Positions 12,301-22,405 of a stretch of 32,601 nt of DNA are shown here, one piece after another. The position numbers were made by a program, and so were the translations under genes. Every line of letters starts with the position of its first letter. The stretch's first letter is position 1. Source of the stretch: Chlamydomonas sphaeroides (Eukaryota > Chlorophyta > Chlorophyceae > Chlamydomonadales > Chlamydomonadaceae); the NCBI GenBank assembly GCA_001662425.1, contig BDDC01001141.1, positions 1 through 32,601 on the forward strand. The letters run 5' to 3'. The notes under the pieces were generated by a model, which was not told the DNA's origin, did no database searches, and saw only the letters and a program-made list of their open reading frames with translations.

Positions 12301-15300
12301 CGAATTGACAGAGGAGGCCCGGTGCTGGGCAGAATTCCACAGCAGCCTCAGCACAGGCGGCGGTGCCGGCGGCCTCGGTTCCAACACCACCCCGGGGATT
12401 GCCCCCAGCCCGGAGCCCACCGGATCAGCGCCTGCTGCCAGCCCATGCATGGCTGCGCCAACCCACCCCCTGTCGCCGCCGCCGCCGCTGCCACCGCAGT
12501 CAGGGCCCATTGCAAGCAGCTGCACCTTCAAGGCCGAGCACATGCCCAAGCGCCGTGCAGTCCCAGCACTGTCGCCTTTAGCGACAGCATGCCCGTTGCG
12601 GGGCGCCGCCATCACGGCGGCGGTGGCCGCTCATGCCGATGACAGCGCCGTAGAGGCGAGTTCCGGCAGGGGCGAGGTTGGGAGGGCGCCGGCGGTGCTC
12701 GAGAACAGCCGCGGCTTACAGCGTGCTGCCTCTTCCGGGCTAGCCGCGGCGTCCACTCCAAGGGGAGACGAGGCCACCTCAAGACGCACTGCGCCTCGCT
12801 CTGTCGTCACTGGCTCATCACAGCCACGGCGCAGTCCGCACTCGCATGCGGCGCCGCGTGTGCTGCAGTTTGCGCAGTCGCTGCAGCAGGCACCCGCTGC
12901 CATGTCGTCAGGGAGCAGCAGCCGCGCGCAGAGCACGGCCACAACAGCGCGCATTGCAGAATGTGTGAGCCACCCTGCAGTAGCAGGCACGTCGATGTGC
13001 AATGGCTTGGGGCCGGCGGCCGCTGCAGCCTTGTCCAGCCCCACCACCCGCCCGCAGCAGCAGCAGCAGCAGCAGCAGCCGCCTCAGCAGGCGCTTGGTG
13101 TGCGGCATCAGGCGGAAGAGGCAGAGGACCAGCAGCGGCCTGCCGGCGGCCACGCTTCCGACTCCAGCGGTGTGGCCTGGCACGAACTGCGGGCAGCAGC
13201 GGTGGTGGACCCGGACAGTAACGCCAGGTGGGGTGCGGTCGGGCTGGGACCGAGCAAATGGTGCTGCTTGGGGCATGCATAGTGCCTAGCACGCTAATGG
13301 TCCACTGCCAACTCCCTCCAATCATTTATCACGTCTACATACGCATGCCTGCGGCCTGCCCGCCCAGGTACCTCGTGCTGATCCAAAAAGACGTCACGGC
13401 AAAGGTGGACACGGAGAGGCACATCGCCCAGGTACGGCAGCAGGGACGAAAATGAGCAGTCGAGTCACGGGTCGGTAGCCATGCTAAGCCATGCGTGCCG
13501 TGGGCTGGCGGGCCCCCGCCAGTCGTCGCTCGTTGCCAACAGCATGCTGCACGCACATGCTGCCGTGCTCGCCCCTGGTGCTCACTAACTCAACCAGGTA
13601 TCGGAGGTGCAGCACCGACTGCTGGAACAGATCTTTCCCCGCCACGTCCTGGCATACATGACGGAAGAGGGCTACGGGCCGGACGAGCAGATGCAGGTGC
13701 TGCTGCACCCGGCTGAGCTAGCAGAGCAGCAGCATCAAAAGCAGCAAAAGCAGCAGCAGCAGCAGCACAACGGTCAGACTCCGGCCCTCCTGGCATCCCC
13801 GGCAGCGGCGTGGCGGCCGCATGTACGCGACTGCACCCGGCTGGCAACGTGGCACCCGCAGGTACAACACATGCATGACGGGGCCTAACATTGCAATATG
13901 GTGACATGCATCGAATGGATGAACCCAGCCAGTGCATTGCCGACTGTCAGTCGAGCTACTGCACATGCACGAAGCCTGTGCAGCAGGTCCATGCATGCAT
14001 GACGTCTCGCTCGCCATGCATTGCCCCAATTCTGTCTCCAGGTCACGCTCCTGTTTGCCGACATCCAGGGTACGAGTTCTCAGTTGCGATGCCGCCGGAC
14101 TAGCCAGACGGGCATGAGGTTTTGCACGAGTCCTCATGCGACACACGCCCATGCTTGCTAAGCAGCAGGCATGGTCCACGTACCAGTATCTATTGATCTG
14201 CGCCCATGCGTCCAGCCTAGCCCGCCCTCCCGCCTCCTGCCTTACTTCCGCCACGCAGGCTTCACGCCAATGTGCAAGCAGCTCCCGCCCACCGTGGTGA
14301 TGCGCTTCCTCAACGACCTTTTTGTGGCCTTTGATTCAGCCCTCGACTGGCATGGCGTGTACAAGGTACCTAGCAGTGCCGGGCGGGGTCCTGTGCGGGG
14401 TCCTGCTGCCCAATAAACCCCGCTGATTCTGTGCTTCTCTATCTGCACTGTTCTTATGTAACTGCTTTGTGGAACGACCCCAGGTGGAGACTATTGGCGA
14501 CTGCTATGTCGTGGCCGGAGGGCTGATTGCGGAGGACGCTGACGGCATGGCTACAGTGGCGGGAAATGCTGACCCGCGTCACGCAGATAAGGTCTTTGCA
14601 TTTGCGCAGGTGAGGCAACGCGAGCGAGATATCATGTGGACAAAAAACAATTGTACGCGTGTGTTGCGTGTTTATCAATCATGTTATGATATATGCCCTG
14701 TGCAGCACACCCTGGGTTGATGACGCGTCGGTCTTGCGTGTATTGTAAGAGGCAGGGATGTGTCTCGTTTATGTGACCGGTGCGGGAAACGAAGCACAGC
14801 GCCGCCTCAAACGAAATCAATCCCCGGCCCGCCCAGACCGTGTACCAATGTGTAATTTGCCTGGCGTTGGGGATGTGTATTGCTTGGTGTGATTGATGGG
14901 GGCTAGCCGCCGCAGCACGCACCTGCCGATGCACACTAATGTATGTGTGGGAGTTGCTCGAGTCCATTCTTTATCAGTATTGTATCACGGTGTGTAGCGT
15001 TATGTCACGGCATTCTGGAAGCTTTGCTGTACGAACTTCGTGCTCAGCGTCATGCTGTGTGTAATCTTATATATCGCACATATTGTGCCCATGATGATAT
15101 ACTCTGTTCAGCGTTTGCCCCCCTCCCATCCCCCCGCCGTTCTATCTAATGCCAAGACCATGCTCCGCTGCGCCAGCCGCGTCACCCTGCCCACCACCGG
15201 CGAGCCAGTCAAGATACGAGTGGGCATCCACAGCGGCCCTGTCGTCAGCGGTGTCGTGGGCACCCGCATGCCGCGCTTCTGCCTGTTTGGTGCGCGCATA

Positions 15301-16649
15301 TGCACGCATGCGTGCGTGCTTGCTGGCTAGGTAGCTTGCTTGCATGGCCCCAGTATGCTATGTAGCGAGGCGCCGGGCTTGATGTGCATATATAAAACCC
15401 CCGCTCACCATAAATTGCCGCTTCATTTGGCTGGTGTCCCCATCAGGCGACACCATCAACACCACCAGCCGCATGGAGAGCACCTCGCAGGCCGGCTGCG
15501 TGCACGTCAGCAGCGACACGGTAGGGCAGGGGGCTGGGTGCAGGCGGTCGCACACCCAAGGCCACGGAGCATGCACGGTGTGCACATGCTGACTAGCTAG
15601 CACCCAAGCAAGCAGCCATAGCAGCCAGCGTCCTCATTATTAGCGACCCGCCCGCCACCCCAAGCAACCGATCACGCAAGCCACGCAGCCATATCTTCAT
15701 CATGGCTGGCCTTGACCGCACATCCATGCCCCGCCCTTGAATCCGGCTCTACCTCCTACCTGTGCAGTGGGCGCAGCTTTCATGCCGTGCGCGTGATGCC
15801 GCTGGCTGGGCCCCCACGGGCGGCGTCGAGGTCAAAGGCAAGGGCCTCATGGAAACCCACCTCTGGACACCGCAGCCACAGCAGCTGCGGGTGCAGCAGC
15901 AGCCCATGTGGTCAGAGATCGACACCGCTGTGTGCCGCCTGGCGGTAGCCACCACCAGGGCCCCTGCCCTGGTCCACCAGCAGCAGGCGGCCGAGCCCAC
16001 AGCTGCCGCGGCCGCCGCCGCCGTCACCTTTGGCCTGCTGGGCCCTGCACCGCCATCAGCTTCCCACAACTCCTCCTTGCTGCCGCTTCTGCCGGGGCCT
16101 GCTGGCGCACACGTCGCAGAGAGGGCTGAGCCAACAGTCGGGCCGCCGCCGCCACCAGCAGCAGGCCTGCTGATGAGCCGCCTGCTAGGCATGCGCCTTG
16201 CAGACAAGCTGGATGCGGGTGCGCTCCCAGGCGCAAAGGCCGTCAGCAGTAGCTTATCTGGCGTGGCGGGGTCCTATGCCACAGCGTCCTCGAGCGCAGC
16301 ATCTGGAGGCTCGCACCATAGCCTAGCCACCCTGGCATGGCTTCACCATGAGCCGCGGCCGCAGCACGAGCGCCTGCGGCCGGAGCCTGAGCTGCAGCTC
16401 GACCAGCTCCCCCTGGGGCAGCGCGGCAGCGGCGTTGGCCGTGGCGCGGCTGCTGGCACCGGCGGCTTCGTAGGCCGCGGCCCTGGCCGTGGCCGGGGTG
16501 CGAGCAGCGTCGCAACGCCCAGCAGCAGCCTCAGCAGGTCACAGCAAGACGTATCGCTGACGCTCGGCTTGCTGCGTGTTCTGGAGGCCGAAGACGCCGT
16601 GCCGCCTGGAGCCGATGATGTCGCGACCCGGCCTGATGACGCCGTGTAG
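9339..16649 (+). CDS. PAS-class III nucleotide cyclase, predicted guanylate cyclase
   Basis: Twelve exons: 9339-10176, 10310-10404, 10651-11757, 11972-13227, 13368-13431, 13598-13861, 14042-14069, 14259-14365, 14484-14609, 15157-15289, 15447-15520, 15768-16649. They total 4974 bases (1657 residues plus TAG) and all phases agree. An in-frame TAG at 9327 precedes the ATG. The cyclase homology domain is residues 1209-1397. Metal aspartates are D1215 (LLFADIQGFT) and D1259 (ETIGDCYVV). N1344 and R1348 (DTINTTSR) are the ribose and transition-state residues. E1255 and C1337 (RFCLFG) are the guanine-type specificity pair, so the product should be cGMP. Residues 202-285 (VIVTAFTADGDCCYQN to VWEGIVRVP) and 1079-1120 (WHELR to LVLIQKDVTAKVDTERHIAQ) form the two halves of a PAS domain, and 1121-1141 is the helical linker to the catalytic domain. 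A 795-residue low-complexity insert splits the PAS, and a 260-residue disordered tail ends the protein. No membrane segment or haem-NO domain was seen. Most introns are short. Confidence 0.9.
13051..13090 (+). repeat. CAG repeat coding a polyglutamine tract
   Basis: A run of CAG codons gives eight or so consecutive glutamines, flanked by prolines, at about residue 1040 of the cyclase, within the insert that splits its PAS domain. A second, shorter CAG-rich tract at about 13735-13770 (mixed with lysines) lies between the helical linker and the catalytic domain. Confidence 0.85.
14042..14069 (+). other. 28-base exon carrying the first metal-binding aspartate
   Basis: This exon of the cyclase encodes VTLLFADIQ plus one base of the next glycine. 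It is flanked by a CAG acceptor and a GTACGAG donor. It is easily missed by gene finders, and its loss would remove D1215 and inactivate the enzyme. Confidence 0.85.
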
Positions 16650-17329
16650 CGCGAACAGCTGCAGTAGCCGGCTGCGTATTGAGCTGAGCTTCCCAGTGGC
16701 GCCCAGCTAGGGCTGCTGCGCTGGAGCTGGCGCATCATCATCAGCGGCGTGATCAGCAGCAGCGCACGCGCGAGCGCCTGGCGGTGGCGCAGCAGGCCGC
16801 CTGCGCGCGCCGGTACCACGGACAGGAGCGCCGCCGGCGGCAGCAGCTGCAGCAGCACCAACCTCGTGCCTGCGCTGGGAGTCGCGGTGGCGCGCGGTAG
16901 CCAGCCAGGAGATAGACCTGATGGGCAGGGCGGGGTCGCCCACGGCCGGTGTAGGATCCCACACGCAGTCGCTGCCGTTGCGCGCTAGTGGGCCGACCCA
17001 CAGGGGCCGTACGTAGAGGGGCCGTGAATCAGTTCATTGGGTCTGGGTCTGTATGCGTGGGGGTGTGGGGGACGGGGACGGGCAGTGGCGGCGCGGGTGG
17101 ACGCATGCGACACGCTGTTGTATGCCAGTAGCCTGCCGCGTGCCGCGCATAAGCTCGATTGGTCACCTGTCGCCATCGTGGCTCGCCTCGACCTCCCTGC
17201 TGGCGCGCCGGTCATAGCTGTGTCGACGTGGGTTCTTGTTACTTGCTTGTGGTAGCAACCGCCGTCGCCGAGCGTCGACATAGAGTTACGTTATGTACTC
17301 TTTTCAGGGCCATCTCACTTGCTTTATTA

Positions 17330-17369
17330 CGTACCGCACCCGCTGCCGAACGTACCGCACCCCCTGCCG
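17330..17369. repeat. Two tandem copies of a 20-base unit
   Basis: The unit CGTACCGCACCCGCTGCCGA is repeated almost exactly, next to another short repeat at 17399. Non-coding. Confidence 0.6.
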
Positions 17370-17398
17370 ATTTCTTGCGGAACGGGCGCAAAGGGGCA

Positions 17399-17431
17399 AT
17401 GGAGCGGCGATGGAGCGGCGATGGAGCGGCG
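17399..17431. repeat. Three perfect copies of an 11-base unit
   Basis: ATGGAGCGGCG occurs three times head to tail. Non-coding minisatellite. Confidence 0.85.
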
Positions 17432-20212
17432 ATATCGATGGAGCTTAGCGCAGGAGGCTCCTGGCGAAGCGGATGGATGGAGCGTGAGAGTGCGTGCAAG
17501 GCATGTACAGCATGGCGTACGTGGGGCCGGCCGGGATGCAGTACAGCGAGAGGGTTGCCCCGAACAGAGCTGGCGAGAGACGGGGGTGAGCGAGCACTGA
17601 GCGGCGCATTGATGGGCAAACGACGCGGTGGACCCCCGCGTGCAAGCCCTGCGGCCTGCGGTACTGATGAGACGGGTACTGCATGCTGCGCCTTATGATT
17701 GGCGTGGGGGCGTTGGAGGAGGCTGATGCTGCTAATGCTGCAGTGTACGGTACGTGGCATCGCCGCCGGCGCTCCGTTGCGTGGTCGGCAGCAGCCGATC
17801 GTGGCAAGCACAAACCCGCTGACTCAGCGTGGAGTAGTGCAATAGTCGAAGGAAAGATAATAGATTGACTGACTGCAGCGAGCCAGCAGGTACGCGTCTG
17901 GCGCACATAGCTTGGGGTCCCGGCTGGGGTCGGGGCCTGGGAGGCGCCGGCGGCGGGCTGACACTGGCCGTGCGTGGCAGGGGTGAGCGAGGGAGGGTAC
18001 CGACGTAAGAGAGGAGCTAGCAGGTTTGTGAGGCTGCCGCCAGCAAGCGTCTTGGTTGGTGCGCGTCGCTATCATAGGATAGGCTCCGGCTGGCGCGGGC
18101 AGCCGCGGCTGGCTGCAGGTAGATGACGAGGCCGCCCAAGTACCGGAGGCGGCGGTGTAGCCAGCCAGGGCTGTAGCACAGGGCTAGCGGGCGCGGGCCG
18201 GGCAGGGGTGGGGGTTTGTGCTTCGGCTGCCATATGAATGGCCATTCAAGTTTGTCTGCGTGCTACGTAGGCGTGAGCTGGTGGTGGGTCTTGATGAGCC
18301 CACCGTGCCTGGTCTGTGCAGGCGTGCGTGGGGGCTTGGCGGCTGACCATCCATGTGCTCAGCTGTGGGTTGGGCCCTTGCTTGCGATCAGGGCATGCAG
18401 CGCTGCTGCATCGCTCGCCCTTCGCGCTGCAGACATGTGCGCGATCGACGGCAGGAAGGGGGAGCGCAAGGGCGCTGATAGCACGGACTGAATGCTTTCT
18501 TTGACGCTGAACTGCCGAGCGATGCGAGCGATGCGATGCTGGGGGTGCGAGTTTGGGGGTTGGGGCCTTCGTTCGTGGTGCCGTGCTGGCAAGCGAACGC
18601 TGCTCTGCTGTATGTGCCGTCTTGCTGCCGCTGCGTCGCTGCGATCTGTTCAGGGCGGGGGCGGAGGGGCCCGTGGCGCCGTGTTAAGCAAGGTGCCTGG
18701 TACGGTGGGTGGGTGGGCGCGTGCTGTCAGGAGGCTATGCAGGGTGCACAGGAGACGAGAGCGACGGCGCCCTTGGGTGGATAGGAGAGCGAGTTCCCGG
18801 AGAACCCTCGCGGATTCATAGAAAGCAAGTGGCGGGGCTGGGGGGGCTTTCGGCGGTCGGTGGGGCGGACGAGCATGAGCGAGGGGCCAGAAGGCTCGAA
18901 TGTTGTGTCATGGCGGTGGTGGCCCCTGGACGCCGCCACACCGACACAACGTGCTGCCAAGTGTGGGTGATGAAGGTGAGGCACCAGTCTAGTGGCAGCG
19001 GATGCGCCGTTGCGGCCGGCCTTGCTGTGTGGCCGCTGATGCCTGTGACGTGCGGGCCGGGGCGGGGTGGCGCCCGCCTGCCGCTCAGGGCTGCAGGGCT
19101 TCGACGAGGAGCTGAGGGTGCGCATAGGCACAGGCAGCCGCGGCGCACGTGGCTGCTGCTGGGCGAGCGACTGCTGCTGGGCGCTGCGCAGGCAGGGGTT
19201 GCTTGCGGCGCCCTGCGTGACCTGCTCCGGCCGCCGAGCTGTCAAGAGACACGGCGATGGTCTCCGAGCGTTTGCATGCCCTGCACCCGGGCGGTAGCCA
19301 CGCCCAGGCTCTGCGCAGCCCTCCCTGCTGGGCATGCCGGCCCGAGCGCATGCAACCGCAGGCCGCCCCGCAGCGCCTGGCTCTGCTCCACTCCCGCCCG
19401 CTCCTGCGGCAACTCACGCGGCAGCTCCGGACTTGTGGCACACCCGGGCGCAGCACCCATGGCGCCGTTGCAACTGCCGACCGGCCCCCGCCCGCCGGGC
19501 ACACGGCCATGTTGGCCCACATGGGCCCACACCACACCCAATAGCGCCGGCAACCGTTCGTCCCCGTGGCGGGCGGCGCCTGCACCCTGAAGCCGCCCTT
19601 GGCGCCCTGCATGCCCTCGCGCGCACGTGCCATGCATCCGGCGGCTGCAGCCCTTGCGCAGGCAGGGCGGCCCCAGCCTGCACACCGAGGCTTGCGAACT
19701 CGCACACGAGGCGACGGTGACCGGGTGAGGCACATCAACAGCCCATCGTGCACGCTCCATCTTCACACACATTCGCTGCACACCTCGTAGTACTCTCCAC
19801 ACCTCAATCCAACACCTCGATCAACTGAATCGAACACACGCCCAGAGCCACGTGCCCCGCTCTCGGCTTCGCAACCCCCAGGCAGCAGCCCACGGCCCTC
19901 AGCCCCGCGCCAGGTCCCGTTGCCAAGCGCGCCGTCGGAGGCCCCGGCGGCGCATGCCCGCCACAACCACACACGCACGCAAACCAGCGCGCGCGCATGT
20001 TTGTGTGGTCGGCCTGCACCCCAAGCAATCTCCTTCACGGCGCGCCTCAATCAGCGCCCGGCCGCCCGCGCCACTCGAGCCCCACCCGGCCTCCGCCCTC
20101 GCTGCTGCCACCGTCAAGATGCTCGGTGGCGGCCGGCACGCGAGCGGGACAAGGTGGGGCTCGGGTAGCATCACGGATTTCGGCGCGGGCGCGTCACACG
20201 CAACGGAACCAG

Positions 20213-20258
20213 CCCGGAGATCGGCGCCCCTTCTTGGCGAGGAGGCGCCGTCCCCGGG
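20213..20258 (-). other. Long hairpin in the SelO 3' region
   Basis: In the minus-strand transcript 20258-20251 (CCCGGGGA) and the following CGGCGCC pair with the arm ending at 20213. This gives about 15 pairs with one bulged A and a 15-base loop containing AA. It is about 400 bases after the SelO stop, a plausible place for a SECIS element, but the tandem G.A quartet of a SECIS is not formed without breaking the stem. Its role is unknown. Confidence 0.35.
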
Positions 20259-20607
20259 TCACAGCGCGGGCCGGCGGGCCTTGCCGCAGCAAAGAAAACC
20301 AAGCAACGGCAGGAGATAAGCACAGCACACCAGCGCAACAAGCGACGCAGCTTGCGCGGCGCGGCGCGCGGGCGCACGGCGTGCGTGCCCTGCCGACAGG
20401 CCCTTCGCTGCGCCAAGACCCCTGAGCCGCAGGAGCTGAGGACCAGCCGCGGCCCCGGGCCCCCGAGGGGCGCCGGCAGGCGGCGCGGCCAGGCCCTAAG
20501 CTTATGCTCTCCTAGAGCCTGGCGCCACCCTCACCCCTCGGCATCTCACGCACAAAACCACTCCGCTCGTGTCTGTCCGCCGCCCCCAACCCTGCGCAAG
20601 CCCCGTG

Positions 20608-20639
20608 CGCCGCCGTACGATAGTTGCCGTACGGCGACG
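20608..20639 (-). other. Hairpin just after the SelO stop codon
   Basis: Arms 20611-20619 (CGCCGTACG) and 20628-20636 (CGTACGGCG) are perfect complements around an 8-base loop. The stem extends to 12 pairs in the minus-strand transcript if one U.G pair is allowed. It begins about 26 bases after the TAA. The loop contains AA, but no TGA/GA core flanks the stem, so it is not a canonical SECIS. Confidence 0.5.
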
Positions 20640-20664
20640 GTTGAGGCTGCCAGCGGTTGGAGGT

Positions 20665-22337
20665 TTACGAAGATCATGTGACGCACAGCTTGGTCGCCCA
20701 TGCCGGCGGCCGCCCGTCGTACACCGGAAGGCCGCACGACAGACCGCTGGCGGCTGCGGCGCCGCTGCTGCCGCTGGCACCGGCCGGACCGGCGGGCTCG
20801 GATGCGGCTGCGGACTCGTCGGCGCCGCCGCCGGCCGTGGTGGCGGCTGCGGCCAGGTCGGCGACAATGTCGGCCACGGGGGCCTCGCTGTAGGGGTTGC
20901 GCAGGAGCGCGTAGACGCTGTGCGGGGCAGCAGCGCGGCGTGGCACGGCAGACGGCAGGCTCAGGAACGGGCCACCATGTGCATGCGTGACTGCCGCGCC
21001 GCTTCGCTGTCGCCGCCCTCGTCCTCTTTGCATAGCCCTCGTTCAACAACTGGACCTTCTCTTTGTCGTTCACACAACCCTCGCTCACCGCGCCACCTCG
21101 CTGTAGTCGCCGCCCTCGGCCTTCTCGATTGCCGCCTGCGCGATCCAGTTGCGTAGGATAAAGCTGCGGGCCGGGGGCGGGGAAGGGCCGGGAGGGTTGG
21201 CGTTGGGGGGCGGCAAATGAGAGGGAGCCGGGCTGCAAGTGGCACCCTCGTCCAAGGGCTCGTCCGCCGCATGCAGGCCCGTATGCACCACGGCACCGGT
21301 CGTGTGCAACGACCGACACGCGCCCTCTCACCGCGGGTTGGTGGCGTTCATGACCGCCACGCGGCCGCTCATGTCCGACCCCGCCGCCGCGCGCCGCTGC
21401 AGCGCGCTGCCGTAGTTGGCCAGCCAGGCGGCCCACTTGGCCCGGTCGGCGGCGGCCTTGGCCTCGTCGCCGCGGGACGCCAGCTCGCGGCTGCGCTTGA
21501 GCTTCTCCAGCTCCGTCGCCAGCATCTGCGGGGGCCAGGGGGTGGTGTGACTGTTGGCACAACGCACGTGTTGGGTACTCTGCACGTGAAGGGACTGCTA
21601 ATGAGGCATACGGCTTCGGGCGCAACGGGAGCACTTGCCGCGCCCTCTTTTTTCCCCACCCCCACCTGCTGGCTCATGCCCATCTGGTGCAGCAGCTCGG
21701 GGTTCTTCTGCGCCAGCATCACGAGCATCTGCAGTGTACGGCAATGTACGACACGGGTACGGCAGTACAGTGAGCAACGCCGGAAGCAGCGAGCTTGCAC
21801 CAGAGCCCACATGCCCACGTCGCCGAAGGCGCCATGCAAGGCCCCCTCCCGCTCGCCACTGCAGCGGTTGGGCGCCACATCGGGGGCGGCGTGCCTGCCT
21901 GCTTGCGCTGGCACGGCAGTACGACGTTGACCAAAAAGCGCCCTCGCCCTCGCCCTCGCCCTCGCCCTCGCCCTCGCCCTCGCCCTCGCCCTCGCCCTCG
22001 CCCTCNNNNNNNNNNCGTGCCTGCAGGTTGTTAGCGGGGATGCGCGGCTCCGCGGCCTCCGCCAGTGTGGCCGCATCCGCCAGCTGGCGGGAGGGAGGGG
22101 CAGCGAGGCGGGGGAGGAATGGGGGTTATGGAGCGGGAGGGAGATGGGGGAGGGGAGGACAGGTGGCCGAGCACACTAGCTGCGGCCGGCAGAGGACTGC
22201 GACGGGGCTTGCGGGTTCTTGGCAGTGCGGGCGCGTGCAGGGTGCGGAGAGGGGATGCGATCGGCGCGGCGGGCTCGTGGGCGGCACGCCGGCGCGTTGC
22301 GGGCAAGGTCGCTGCTGCACTACTGCCAAGCCACTCG

Positions 22338-22405
<68 letters not shown>

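Larger units (their letters stand above)
16650..20664. other. Intergenic stretch between convergent genes, no supportable gene
   Basis: The left end is the 3' flank of the cyclase and the right end (about 20100-20664) is the 3' untranslated region of SelO on the minus strand. Long open frames occur on both strands at 18709-19800, but they overlap each other, show no motif and lack splice partners, as expected in very GC-rich DNA. Small tandem repeats lie at 17330-17369 and 17399-17431. No TGTAA polyadenylation signal was noticed near either gene end. Confidence 0.45.

Noticed and set aside
17399..17431. Three 11-base repeats as a CRISPR array or transposon end
   Set aside because: Direct head-to-tail copies without spacers in a eukaryotic genome; a simple minisatellite.
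18709..19800. Long overlapping open frames on both strands as genes
   Set aside because: They overlap each other, have Cys/Arg/Pro-rich translations without motifs, and lack splice partners; expected in GC-rich non-coding DNA.
20213..20258. This hairpin as the SelO SECIS element
   Set aside because: A GGGA/CGAT arrangement was tried, but forming the tandem G.A pairs breaks the upper stem. Only its position and AA loop fit.
20674..21033. SelO ending at the TGA at 20676-20674 as an ordinary stop
   Set aside because: The two codons after TGA (Ser, Ser) and the following TAA match the conserved SelO C-terminus, so TGA as Sec is the better reading.
21939..22405. Hexamer arrays as coding Ser-Asp or Arg-Ala repeats
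   Set aside because: They lie in SelO introns bounded by splice sites that join conserved exons in phase.
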